NCBI GenBank assembly: GCA_022825065.1
Contig: JAJDYR010000038.1
Coordinates: 1-62,441, forward strand
Direction: 5' to 3'
Origin: a bacterium
GTDB lineage: Bacteria; UBA8248
DNA: 62,441 bases
Made by a program: the position numbers and the translations under genes. Positions 44,113-53,172 of this stretch are shown here, in pieces. Within the stretch, counting starts at the first letter, position 1. Every line of letters begins with the position of its first letter. The notes below the pieces were generated by a model. That model was not told the origin of the DNA. It searched no databases and saw only the letters and a list, made by a program, of their open reading frames with translations.

Positions 44113-46398
44113 ATGATGTCCGCACCTCTGAACCGCTATATTGCGTTCATGTTGCGCCGCAGATGGCTGGTCCTCGCGGCGAGCGTGGCGGTCATGCTGA
44201 TTCTGGCGGTCGGCCTCCGCACCATCGTCATCTCCAACGACTGGCGCGACATGCTGGACGAGGGCAATCCCCAACTCGTCGCGTTCGACGCCATGGAGGC
44301 TACCTATTCGGCGACCAATGCGGCGGTGATCGCGGTCGCGCCCAAGGGCGGGTCGGTGTTCACCCGCGAGGCGCTCGGCGCCGTCGAGGAGTTGACCGAA
44401 GCCGCCTGGCGCGTGCCCAGGGCCACACGGGTCGACTCCATTACGAACTATAACCACACGGAGGCGGAAGAGGACGACTTGATCGTGGAGCGCCTCGTGG
44501 ACGACGCGGGATCGCTCAGCGATGCGGATCTCAAGCGGATCGAGAAGATTGCGCTGAGCGAGAGCAGCATCGTGGGCCGTCTCGTCTCGGGAGACGGGCG
44601 CGTCGCCGGGCTGGTCATCAGTTTCGCCTTGCCCGAGCGCTCGGACGCCGCGGAGATCCGGATTTACAACCATATCCGCGGCCTCCTCGAAAAATCCCGG
44701 AAGGCCCACCCCGACATCGAATACCACGTGACCGGCAACGTCTTCGTGAACCAGGTCCTGACGGAAGCGGCCCAGGACGATATGGGGATCCTCGCGCCCG
44801 CGGCGTTCTTCATCATCGTAGCCGTCGCCGCCATTCTGCTGCGCTCCCTGTTCGGCACGCTGTCCCTCGTCGCCGTGGTCATCTTCACCGTCATCTCGAC
44901 CATGGGCGTCATCGGCTGGATCGGCCTGGTGCTCAACGCGGCCAACTCCAGCGTTCCCCTCATCATCATGACGCTCGCCATCGCGCACTCGGTCCACGTC
45001 GTCGAGTCGATCATTTCAGGCATGAGGGGAGGGCTGGACAGGGACGCCGCGATCGCCGGATCGATGCGCGACAATGCCTGGCCCGTGTTCCTGACGACGG
45101 CCACGACGATGATCGGGTTCTTCAGCATGAACGCCTCGGACTCTCCGCCTTTTCGGATCCTCGGCAACCTGGTGGCGTTCGGCATGCTGTGCGCCTACGC
45201 CTATTCCATGACGCTTCTGCCGGCGCTGCTGTCGGTCCTGCCGTTGCGCGCGCGACAGGCGGGCGCCGGGGGTTCGGGCCTCTTCGACCGGCTCGGCGCC
45301 TTTGTCGTCGCGCGCCGCGCGCTCCTGTTCTGGGCCCTGGCCGCCGTTGCGATCGCGCTCGTGGCGGGCGTGCCCCGCGTCGAGCTGACGGACAACTGGA
45401 CGCAGCATCTGGATAAGCGTTACGAGTTCCGGCGCGACACGGATTTCGTCATCGAGAACCTGACCGGCGTGGAAACCCTGGAGTACTCCCTGGACTCCGG
45501 GCGCGAAGGCGGAATTACCGATCCCGGGTATCTTCGCAAGGTCGAGGCTTTCGCCGACTGGTACCGCGCCCAGCCGGAAGTGGCGCACGTCCAGGTGTTT
45601 ACGAACATCATGAAGCGCCTCAACAAGAACATGAACGGCGATAATCCCGCTTTCTACCGGCTGCCGGAAAACTCGCGGCTCGCCGCGCAGTATCTGCTGC
45701 TCTACGAGCTTTCGGTTCCCTTCGGAATGGACCTCAACAACCGCATCAACATCGCCAAATCCGCGACGCGCATGACTGTCACGCTCAAAAGACTCAAGTC
45801 CGAGGAGTTGCGCGCGCTCGAGGCGCGCGGGCAGAAATGGCTCGGCGCCAACGCGCCCGATCTCGCGAAAGAGGCGTCGGGTTACAGCCTCATCTTCGCC
45901 CATCTGGCCATACAGAACACCTTGAGCATGTTGTGGGGAACGCTCACCGGCATGATCCTCATTTCGCTGATCCTGATCGGGATTTTCAAGAGCTTCCGCC
46001 TCGGCCTCATCAGCCTCGTGCCCAACCTCATCCCCGCGGCCATGGCCTTCGGCGTCTGGGGCTATCTCTACAGCGAGGTGGGGCCCGCCGGTTCTCTCGT
46101 GACCGCCATCGCCTTCGGCATCGTCGTCGACGACACGATTCACTTCATGAGCAAGTACCTGAAGTCGCGCAGGGATGGTCATTCGGCATCCGAGGCGGTG
46201 CGCGCCACCTTCCGTTCGGTAGGTTTTGCGCTGTTCTCCACGACCTCGATCCTGGTGCTGGGCTTCCTGGTGTTCGCCACGTCGGGATTCGCGATCACCT
46301 GGATGCTCGGCCTCCTGGTGGCGCTCACGCTCAGCTTCGCGCTGATCCTGGATTTGCTGCTCCTCCCGCCCCTGCTGATAGCCCTCGACCGGGAGTAA
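44113..46398 (+). CDS. RND/MMPL family lipid transporter (HpnN/BstA-like)
   Basis: 761-residue inner-membrane pump with two repeats of a TM helix, large periplasmic loop and five-helix bundle. Repeat 1 starts 'RRRWLVLAASVAVMLILAVG' and its sterol-sensing-type bundle has 'LAIAHSVHVVESIISGMRGG'; repeat 2 has 'IAFGIVVDDTIHFMSKYLKS', the MMPL signature with paired Asp in TM10. RND proteins of this class move hopanoids (HpnN) or sterols (BstA of Methylococcus) from inner to outer membrane. Neighbouring sterol methyltransferase, TPR protein and LolA-like/outer-membrane genes fit that role. Start is ATG 44113 or the next ATG 44116; ribosome-binding site weak. Confidence 0.85.
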   Translation: MMSAPLNRYIAFMLRRRWLVLAASVAVMLILAVGLRTIVISNDWRDMLDEGNPQLVAFDAMEATYSATNAAVIAVAPKGGSVFTREALGAVEELTEAAWRVPRATRVDSITNYNHTEAEEDDLIVERLVDDAGSLSDADLKRIEKIALSESSIVGRLVSGDGRVAGLVISFALPERSDAAEIRIYNHIRGLLEKSRKAHPDIEYHVTGNVFVNQVLTEAAQDDMGILAPAAFFIIVAVAAILLRSLFGTLSLVAVVIFTVISTMGVIGWIGLVLNAANSSVPLIIMTLAIAHSVHVVESIISGMRGGLDRDAAIAGSMRDNAWPVFLTTATTMIGFFSMNASDSPPFRILGNLVAFGMLCAYAYSMTLLPALLSVLPLRARQAGAGGSGLFDRLGAFVVARRALLFWALAAVAIALVAGVPRVELTDNWTQHLDKRYEFRRDTDFVIENLTGVETLEYSLDSGREGGITDPGYLRKVEAFADWYRAQPEVAHVQVFTNIMKRLNKNMNGDNPAFYRLPENSRLAAQYLLLYELSVPFGMDLNNRINIAKSATRMTVTLKRLKSEELRALEARGQKWLGANAPDLAKEASGYSLIFAHLAIQNTLSMLWGTLTGMILISLILIGIFKSFRLGLISLVPNLIPAAMAFGVWGYLYSEVGPAGSLVTAIAFGIVVDDTIHFMSKYLKSRRDGHSASEAVRATFRSVGFALFSTTSILVLGFLVFATSGFAITWMLGLLVALTLSFALILDLLLLPPLLIALDRE

Positions 46399-46531
46399 TC
46401 ATGAGCCAGGCCCCGTCTCTCCCGATCGGCGCACGGGGTCTTGGGGCTGCGTGGATGCGTACTTCCGGCAACAGGTGCGCTGCGAAGCGCCGCACCCAAT
46501 GCGCCCGGACACGCTCGGCGAACGCATCGTC

Positions 46532-47564
46532 ATGACATCCAAACCCAGGCTCGCCGACATCCTGAAAGACGCAAAAACCGGTGACCGCGTCGCCACCGGA
46601 ATCCAGGAGCATGACCGGCACTACGGAGGCGCCGAGCGCGGCGCTCTGGACGAGCGCAGGACGGACTACCTGGACTTCGAGAGAAGGTATTACAATCTGG
46701 TCACCGATTTCTTCGAGTACGGCTGGGGCCGGTCCTTCCATTTCGCGCCGCGCGTCGAGGGGGAGAGCTTCGCCGCCTCGCTCGCGCGCCACGAGCACTA
46801 CATGGCGCACAGGCTGAATCTCCGGTCCGGAATGGTGGTGGTCGATCTGGGCTGCGGCGTCGGCGGCCCGTTGCGCGAGATCGCACGCTTCTCCGGCGCG
46901 AAAATCGTCGGCGTCAACATCAACGAATACCAGTTGAAGCGCGCCGCAGAGCTGACAGAAGCGGAGCATCTAAGCCACCTGGCCGAATACCTGAACTGCG
47001 ATTTCATGCACGTCGATGCGCCGGATGCCAGCTTCGACGCCGCCTATTCCATCGAGGCGACCTGCTGCGCGCCGGACAAGGCCGGCGTCTATGCTGAGGC
47101 GTTCCGCCTGCTCAAGCCCGGGGCCCTTCTCGGGGTCTACGAATACTGTATGACCGACCTTTTCGATGCGCAGAATCCCGGACACCTCAAGCTAAAGGCC
47201 GATATGGAATTATGGCGGCGGCCTGCCATTTATCGCCCGGCCGCAGGAGGTCGACGACGCGGTTCGACAGGCAGGTTTCGAGCTGCTCGAAGCGCGCGAC
47301 CTCGCCGCCGAGGCGCCGCCGGGCATCCCCTGGCACCAGCCGCTGGTCGGCTCCGGCCTGTCCCTGGCAAGTTTCCGCTCCTCGGCGGTCGGGCGCCGGC
47401 TGACGCACAGTTCGCTCTGGCTGCTCGAGCGGCTGAGAATCGTGCCGCGCGGGACCACCCGGGTATCGAGCCTGCTGAATCTCGCCGCCGACACCTTCGC
47501 CGAAGCCGGCCGCCTCGGTATTTTCACGCCGATGTATTTCGTCCTCGCCCGCAAGCCGGATTAG
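46532..47564 (+). CDS. C-24 sterol methyltransferase (SMT/Erg6-like), frameshifted
   Basis: First frame (46532-47212, 227 codons) has the sterol-binding signature 'YNLVTDFFEYGWGRSFHF' (54-71), 'ARHEHYMAHRL' and the SAM motif 'VVDLGCGVGGPLREIARF' (103-120), all hallmark Erg6/SMT sequences. At 47213 one extra T shifts the frame; dropping it gives 'MELGGGLPFIARPQEVDDA' (Erg6 has ELGDGLP here) and continues through the Sterol_MT_C domain 'THSSLWLLERLRIVP', 'GIFTPMYFVLARKPD' to TAG at 47564, 343 residues in total, normal for SMT. So either a sequencing/assembly error or a very recent lesion. It would transfer methyl from SAM to C-24 of a sterol side chain. The ATG overlaps a 44-codon open frame after the transporter gene; start moderately certain. 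Confidence 0.88.
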
Positions 47565-47738
47565 GGAGTGCCGCCGGGAAAGTCCTGATTTCGTGATTCG
47601 GCGTATGGAGCCGACCGGGGAGGGGGGGTTGACATGATGGGATTGTAGTGACAACCCCTCCTCGGGGTTGTCCCACAGTTCACGAACCCCGGACAGGCGT
47701 GGGGGCCTGTCCGGCTACGGGCGAATGCGGTTTTGATC

Positions 47739-47767
47739 GTCATTCCGGCGAAAGCCGGAATCCATTT
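47739..47767 (+). repeat. 28-bp palindromic repeat unit
   Basis: Same unit as at 4.9 kb. A damaged inverted partner (AAAAATGGATTCCG then divergence) begins at about 47845. Confidence 0.85.
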
Positions 47768-47947
47768 GCGGGTGCGGATGAATGAACGGCGGCTTTTCAT
47801 TCTCCGCCAATGCGCAGGAACCCTGACGAAAGGCAAAAGGCGTAAAAATGGATTCCGTCGAACCCTCCCGCATTGGTCGGTTTCGACACCGGAATGACGG
47901 CAATCCCGACATTACAGGGGTTGTTGAGAAAGTCTTTGTCAAAGGAG

Positions 47948-48060
47948 CAACCCCCCCTACCCCCCTTGTCAGGGGGGCAAGAAAAAGCAAAGCCCTCTCA
48001 GACCGGCGGGGGCGCATCGCCTTTTTATACCCCCCTGACAAGGGGGGGTAGGGGGGGTTG
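47948..48060 (+). repeat. MITE-like element, copy F
   Basis: Left arm 47948-47977 (one C shorter than copy A) and perfect right arm 48030-48060, interior in the copy A orientation. Preceded by GTTGAGAAAG. The 47565-48188 region has no gene apart from repeats. Confidence 0.9.
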
Positions 48061-48188
48061 GTTTTCAAGGCGGGGAGGCGACCGGGGAGGAGCGGCTTCT
48101 TTGCGAGACGCGCGCCTCTTGTGATTTTCGTATAACGCCCTCCTGAACCGAGACGGGCATGGATTTCGCAGTCCGCAGGAAGCGCGTC

Positions 48189-48929
48189 ATGAACAAGTTC
48201 ATATTACTCACCTGCCTGACGATTGCGTGCGCGTTCGCGTCGGCGGGGATTGCCTGCGCGCAGTCGATAGAAGAGGCGCGCGCCGCGTATGCCGAGGGCC
48301 GCTTCGTGGAGGCGGCCGAGCTCGCCCGTGCGCTCGGCACCTCGGAAGGCTATGTGCTGGCCGCCGATTCGCTGGCGATTCATGGCTACTACATGGCGCC
48401 GGAGGGCGAAAAGGAGGGCTTGTTCAAGCGGGCGGAGGAGTCCGCGCGAAAGGCGCTCCGGCTCGACGCGGCCAGCCCCGAGGCCCATCTCCAACTGGCC
48501 CACGCGATGGGCCGCCAGGCGCAGGTGAGCGGAACGTTGAAGGCGTTGAAAGAAGGCTACGCAACCAAGGTGCGCGATGCGATTGAAGAGGCGCTTCGGC
48601 TGGCCCCGGACTCGGCGTCCGCCCACGTCAGCCTGGGCGCCTGGCATGCGGGCGCCGTCGGCGCGGGCGGATTCTTCGCCGGCCTGCTCTACGGGGCGAG
48701 CGCAGAGGACGCTCACGCCCATTTCGAGCAGGCGCTCGAATTGGCGCCCCGGAACAAGGTGGCGCTGTTCGAATACGCGCTCGGTCTGCTGAGCCTGGAT
48801 GCCGCCGGGAACCGCGCGAAGGCGCGCGGCCTGCTCGAGCGCGCGATAAGGCTACGACCGAAAGACGCCTTTGAGCGGCTGATTCACCAAAAAGCGGTCG
48901 AGCGGCTGGCGGCGATAAGCGGTGGATAG
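48189..48929 (+). CDS. periplasmic TPR-repeat protein
   Basis: 246-residue exported helical-repeat protein. Signal peptide 'MNKFILLTCLTIACAFASAG' with cleavage near 'ACAQ'. The mature part is TPR-like helical pairs, for example 'ARAAYAEGRFVEAAELARAL', 'AEESARKALRLDAASPEAHL', 'EEALRLAPDSASAHVSLGAW' and 'FEQALELAPRNKVALFEYAL'. ATG chosen for AGGAAG upstream; an ATG ten codons earlier is possible. In Methylococcus the sterol-transport partner BstC is, as I recall, also a helical TPR-type periplasmic protein, so a partner role for the RND pump upstream is plausible but unproven. Confidence 0.75.
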   Translation: MNKFILLTCLTIACAFASAGIACAQSIEEARAAYAEGRFVEAAELARALGTSEGYVLAADSLAIHGYYMAPEGEKEGLFKRAEESARKALRLDAASPEAHLQLAHAMGRQAQVSGTLKALKEGYATKVRDAIEEALRLAPDSASAHVSLGAWHAGAVGAGGFFAGLLYGASAEDAHAHFEQALELAPRNKVALFEYALGLLSLDAAGNRAKARGLLERAIRLRPKDAFERLIHQKAVERLAAISGG

Positions 48930-48991
48930 GGGGTTGTTGGAAAAGTCCCCTTTTTCGGGGGCAGAGGGGACGCCCTGCTCGACTGGAAAAC

Positions 48992-49100
48992 CACCCCCCC
49001 TACCCCCCTTGACAGGGGGGTATAAAAAGGCGACGCCCGCCGCTGGTAGAGGGGCTTTTGTTTTTTCTTGCCCCCCTGTCAAGGGGGGTAGGGGGGGGTG
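48992..49100 (-). repeat. MITE-like element, copy G (inverted orientation)
   Basis: Arms 48992-49020 and 49071-49100 with small changes in the C-runs; interior as copies C and D. Followed by CTTTTTCAACAGCCCC. The 48930-49271 stretch has no gene. Confidence 0.88.
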
Positions 49101-49271
49101 GCTTTATCCCCTGACAAGAGGTCTTTTTCAACAGCCCCCTCAAGGGGGGAGTGGTTTGATGATGCGTATGTCGTTGAGAAACCTATTTTGGTTCTTTTGT
49201 GGGTTGTTTCAACGACCTCATGGGCGCGACTTCATGCGGTTGCCGGAGCGATGGATACTGAACAAAAATAC

Positions 49272-49301
49272 TTGAAATCCATTGTTTTTCTAGGCCATAA
49301 T
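49272..49301 (+). promoter_or_regulatory. promoter of GPP34-P450 gene
   Basis: TTGAAA-18-CATAAT inside the ~60-bp segment shared with the RND transporter promoter (43932-43991). It lies ~110 bases before the P450 start codon. Confidence 0.55.
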
Positions 49302-49408
49302 GCGTTTGGTTGGCTTCCTGTCGTGGCGGCCTGAGCGACACAGTCTTCTCCATTGGAAGCTTCTTGGGGCTACATGCTCCTACACCCTGGCTTGGGGTGC
49401 GTTGTTCG

Positions 49409-51457
49409 ATGAGACTGATCGAAGAAATCATACTCCTGTTGCTGAACGAAGAGAGCGGCTATCTCGAGCAGGTTGCAGGCTGGAATCTCTCGTGCGTTCT
49501 CGCCGGCGCCGTGCTGGCGGACCTCGACCTCGAGTCCCGCATCGACACCGCGCACGAGACGCTCAAGCTGGACGATTCCACACCTGTGGGTGACGACCTC
49601 CTCGACCCCGTACTGGCGACCATCGTCCGCGATCCCGAACCACGCAGCGTAAGTTACTGGGTCGAGAAAATCGCCATCACGTCGGACGAGATACTGGACC
49701 AGGCTCTCGAACGGTTGGTGGAAAACGGGATTCTGGACCATGCGATCGGCGGTTTCTGGTCTCTCTCGCGAAACGCTGCGAATGCCGCCTACAGCATGTC
49801 CAGCGGCGAGTCCCGGGCGAAAATCCGCCGGCGAATCGTCGATACGATACTGGAGGACGACATCCCCGACCCCCGTGACGCCATTATCATCGGCCTCGCC
49901 AATTCCTGCGACGCGTTCAGGTTTCTTCTGCAGCCGGAAGACTACGAAGCTTCACGCGAACGTATCGAACTGTTCAGCATGTTGGACCGCATCAGCCGGT
50001 CCGTCGCCACCGCGGTCTCTGCGACGTCGGTTCGCCGCACCATCAAGACGGCGACAAAACCCATTCCCGACATCAGCTTATGGAAACTGCTCCGCAAAGA
50101 TTCGTTTTGGCAAGGAAATATGTCCAGAATAACGGCCGACCTCTACCGCGACTACGGCCCTGTATTCGCGATCAAGGCTCCCTTCTCCAAGAAGAGAATT
50201 TTCGTCATCGCCGGGAACAAGGCCAACATCTGGGTCAACCGGCGCGGACGGATGTACTTGCGGTCGAAGGACTACATTTCGGGTCTGGAGGAAGCGCTCG
50301 GCGTATCCAGAAGCCTGCCGGGCATGGACGGGGCCGAACACTACCGCATGCGCAAGGCGCAGCACACGGCCTTCACCAAGAGCCGCCTGAACGAACGTCT
50401 CGACGAACTGCTCCATGAGGTTCGTGTGGGCCTGGACTCGTGGAAAGAGGGCGACGTGCTGATCGCCCGCGACGCAATTCGCAGTCTCATGGCCCGGCAG
50501 GTCACCCAGCTCTCGGTCAGCCTGGACCTTTCGGATTACATGGACGACATCCTCAGCTACAAGAACCGCATGTTGATCACCCACGTGCAAAAGGCCTTGC
50601 CGAAGTTTTTTCTGAAAACACCGAAAATGGCCGCCAAAGGGCGGCGCATCGACCAGGTCTACGCCATGATCCGGAACACGCACACGCCGGGGCAGCGGGA
50701 GAACAAGCCACGCGACCTGATCGACGACCTGCTCAGCCTGCACGCCAGCGACCCCCAGTACTTTCCGGAGACCGATCACAAGTTTCCGATGATCATGGCG
50801 TTCGTCGCGTCCATGTACATGGGCACCGCCCTCGCGTTCGCGGTCTTTGAAATGTATTCCGACCCGGAGCTCCTTCAGCGTGTCCGCAAGGAAGCCGAGG
50901 CGCTGTTCGCGAACGGAGAACCGGGACCCGAGGACTTCACCGATGAGGCCATGGACACCACCCACAGGCTGATCCTCGAGGCGCTTCGGGTCTATCCCAG
51001 CGTACCGGTGCAGATGAGAAACGTCATGAACCCCTGCGTCGTAGAGGGCTATGAAATTCCCCTCGGCTCACGCATCATCATGGCGATGACGGCCGTTCAT
51101 TACCTGGAGGAGAACTATCCGGATCCGCTTACGTTCGACATCGACCGGCATCTTCCCGGACGCGAGGAGACCAAGAAACACGGCGCATTCGGGACATACG
51201 GTCTGGGTACGCACACCTGCCTCGGCGCAAGGGTGGTGGAATATCAGATGGCTATCAACCTGATGATGATCGCCTACCACTTCGACCTCGAAGTGATGCC
51301 CTCGAGCTACCCGATCAAAATCAATCCGTTCCCGACCTGCACCCCTCGCAAGAGCCTCAAGCTGCTGGTCAAGTCGAAGCGGCCTGTCTTCTCATCTGAT
51401 CGGGCGGTGGATGACCGGGCGGAAAGTGACCAACAGGCAGTCGCCATCACTTCCTGA
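49409..51457 (+). CDS. GPP34 domain-cytochrome P450 fusion
   Basis: 682-residue two-domain protein. Residues ~1-215 match the GPP34 (GOLPH3-like) family: 'LLLLNEESGYLEQVAGWNL', 'VLAGAVLADLDLESRI', 'DPVLATIVRDPEPRS', 'ERLVENGILDH'. Residues ~245-660 form a P450 with ExxR (E524-R527, 'LEALRVYP'), and haem loop 'YGLGTHTCLGAR' (Cys604). The I-helix reads 'FVASMYMGTALAF': Thr473 is preceded by Gly, so the usual acidic residue of the acid-alcohol pair is missing, which may change oxygen activation. GOLPH3-family proteins bind acidic phospholipid head groups, so the N-terminus may tether the P450 to membrane. The ATG at 49409 is used; an upstream TTG frame would start almost at the transcription start. 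Shares a promoter segment with the RND/SMT genes. Confidence 0.85.
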   Translation: MRLIEEIILLLLNEESGYLEQVAGWNLSCVLAGAVLADLDLESRIDTAHETLKLDDSTPVGDDLLDPVLATIVRDPEPRSVSYWVEKIAITSDEILDQALERLVENGILDHAIGGFWSLSRNAANAAYSMSSGESRAKIRRRIVDTILEDDIPDPRDAIIIGLANSCDAFRFLLQPEDYEASRERIELFSMLDRISRSVATAVSATSVRRTIKTATKPIPDISLWKLLRKDSFWQGNMSRITADLYRDYGPVFAIKAPFSKKRIFVIAGNKANIWVNRRGRMYLRSKDYISGLEEALGVSRSLPGMDGAEHYRMRKAQHTAFTKSRLNERLDELLHEVRVGLDSWKEGDVLIARDAIRSLMARQVTQLSVSLDLSDYMDDILSYKNRMLITHVQKALPKFFLKTPKMAAKGRRIDQVYAMIRNTHTPGQRENKPRDLIDDLLSLHASDPQYFPETDHKFPMIMAFVASMYMGTALAFAVFEMYSDPELLQRVRKEAEALFANGEPGPEDFTDEAMDTTHRLILEALRVYPSVPVQMRNVMNPCVVEGYEIPLGSRIIMAMTAVHYLEENYPDPLTFDIDRHLPGREETKKHGAFGTYGLGTHTCLGARVVEYQMAINLMMIAYHFDLEVMPSSYPIKINPFPTCTPRKSLKLLVKSKRPVFSSDRAVDDRAESDQQAVAITS

Positions 51458-51580
51458 CCGGCGTAGGGACAGGTCGCGACCTGTGGGACAGCCCCGAAGA
51501 GGGGCTGTCACTACAAAACCAACCCTTCTGTCCCCCTCAACGGGGTTGTTGAAAAAGCCCTTCTTGTCAGGGGACAAAGG

Positions 51581-51695
51581 CAACCCCCCCCTACCCCCCC
51601 TTGTCAGGGAGGCAAGAAAAAGCAAAACCCCCTCAGCCCGGCGGGGGCGAATCGTCTTTTTATACCCCCCTGACAAGGGGGGGTAGGGGGGGTTG
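51581..51695 (+). repeat. MITE-like element, copy H
   Basis: Left arm 51581-51612, right arm 51665-51695, interior in copy A orientation. Flanked by GTTGAAAAAG (51546) and by AGGGACAGG palindromes at 51466-51486 and 51747-51772. 51458-51915 has no gene. Confidence 0.9.
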
Positions 51696-51915
51696 CCTTT
51701 CAACAAATGAGGGGGCAATCGAACCGATCGAGGAGGCACCTCACCGTAGGGACAGGCCTCCGTGCCTGTCCTGATGGCAACCATCCTGCAAAGGACAACC
51801 ACGGAGGGCAGGACAACCCCGAGGAGGAGTTGTCCCTACAACCGCCATTCCTCATTCATCCAGGCTTCTTCAACAGCCTCGGCTCCACCGGGTGCGCAGA
51901 CGAAAAGAATTTGAT

Positions 51916-53172
51916 CTAGAAATTATACGTCACGTTCAGGGCCACGAAGCTGTCCCGCCTCGTGTCGTAGATGATGTCCTCCTCGCCCACGTCCATGAAA
52001 ACAATCGATTCCAGCTTCATGGACCACTGGTCCGAAATGCGCCGTCTCAGTTCGAAGCTCATGGTGCGCGTGGAATGGTCCGCGTCCGCGAGGACACCGG
52101 CGATGATCTCCGTGCTCTGGGCGTCGTTGAGCCCGAGTCGAACGGCGAAGAAGAGGTCGTTCTGGAACTCGGAGTTCGAACGCTCGCGCCGCTCGTCGTA
52201 ATTCCATTCGACGAGCAGGCCGAGGTCGGCGGCCGAGCCGAAAACGGCGTTGAAGGTGTACTCCCCCCCGATGACGAAAGCGGCGTAGCCCTCTTCCATT
52301 CCCAGGAGGTTCCGCGCGCCTTCGCGGTGAAGGGCCTCCAGCTTGAGCAGCCAGGCCTCCAGTGTGAGCTGGGCGTCGACGCTGACCTGAAAGATTGGTT
52401 CGTAGCGCTGGCGCAGGCTCAGCGCGCCGCGCTCGTCGAAGTGCGGTGTGACGAACGGCTCCCGGCTGGTGCCGTCGAATACGCTGAGCCCTAAGTCGAA
52501 AGGCCCGAAGCTGTGGCTGTAGCGGGCGGCGAGGTCAACGCGCCACTCCTTAGCTGCGCTTTCGTATGTGACGTGCTCATCGTCTATGACGATCGCAGAG
52601 CGCAGGCGGCCGTGAAGGCCCGGGTAGGTGCGCGCGCGGTGATAGGTTAGGGCGAAGAACTCCAGGATGCCCCATTCCGCCGACCAGGTGAGGTGGGCCA
52701 TGGGCTGGCCCAGCTTGCTTTCCTTGTTGGGATGCTCGACGAGGTCGGTCTGGTTGATGATGTCGACGAGGTGCTGCGATTCGGTGACGCCCCAGAACAC
52801 GCGGTCCACGCCCAGGCGCAGCTCCCATTCCCCGTCGCCGGCCTCACCGAACATGAGAAGATAGGCTTCGCGCAGATCGGCGCGGGTGCGGCGCGAGTCC
52901 GCGCCGTCGTAGCGGAAAAACGGCGCGACCGTGAAACTCCAGTTCCCCCCGCTTTCGAGGTGGAGTTTCGGCTCGACGGCCAAACCGCTCACGTGCGCGC
53001 GCTGGTCGGGATGGGCGCCCGTTTGGGGATACCAGCGGCCGTCGACATCCAGGCTGCCGGAAAACTCGTGCTCGATGCTTTCGGCCCCGTGGCTGGCACC
53101 TGCGATAAGGAAAACGGCCAGGATGGCGACGGCGGCCAGCACCGCCCGGTGAAAAGCGGCGCGCATCGGCAT
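51916..53172 (-). CDS. outer-membrane beta-barrel protein (DUF1302/alginate-export-like)
   Basis: 418-residue barrel. Signal peptide 'FHRAVLAAVAILAVFLIAG' with cleavage near 'SHGAE'; then 'EFSGSLDVDGRWYPQ', many amphipathic strands, 'LGVDRVFWGVTESQHLVDII' and a C-terminal 'VALNVTYNF'. The early 'G.D.VFWG..ES..LVD..N' pattern is typical of DUF1302-type barrels. ATG overlaps the stop of the LolA-like gene (TGATG), so the two are translationally coupled and act together. Likely the outer-membrane station for the exported lipid or a channel for a hydrophobic substrate. Confidence 0.8.
   Translation of the reverse strand: MPMRAAFHRAVLAAVAILAVFLIAGASHGAESIEHEFSGSLDVDGRWYPQTGAHPDQRAHVSGLAVEPKLHLESGGNWSFTVAPFFRYDGADSRRTRADLREAYLLMFGEAGDGEWELRLGVDRVFWGVTESQHLVDIINQTDLVEHPNKESKLGQPMAHLTWSAEWGILEFFALTYHRARTYPGLHGRLRSAIVIDDEHVTYESAAKEWRVDLAARYSHSFGPFDLGLSVFDGTSREPFVTPHFDERGALSLRQRYEPIFQVSVDAQLTLEAWLLKLEALHREGARNLLGMEEGYAAFVIGGEYTFNAVFGSAADLGLLVEWNYDERRERSNSEFQNDLFFAVRLGLNDAQSTEIIAGVLADADHSTRTMSFELRRRISDQWSMKLESIVFMDVGEEDIIYDTRRDSFVALNVTYNF

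Noticed and set aside
43888..44997. 369-codon minus-strand frame opposite the RND transporter
   Set aside because: His/Asp/Arg-rich shadow of the transporter with no start signal.
46401..46535. 44-codon open frame between the RND pump and the methyltransferase
   Set aside because: Overlaps the methyltransferase ATG (ATGA) but has no ribosome-binding site and an unremarkable Arg/Ala-rich product; left unannotated.
47205..47220. Programmed ribosomal frameshift in the sterol methyltransferase
   Set aside because: No slippery heptamer, stop-proximal shift site or downstream pseudoknot is evident; a simple one-base insertion explains it better.
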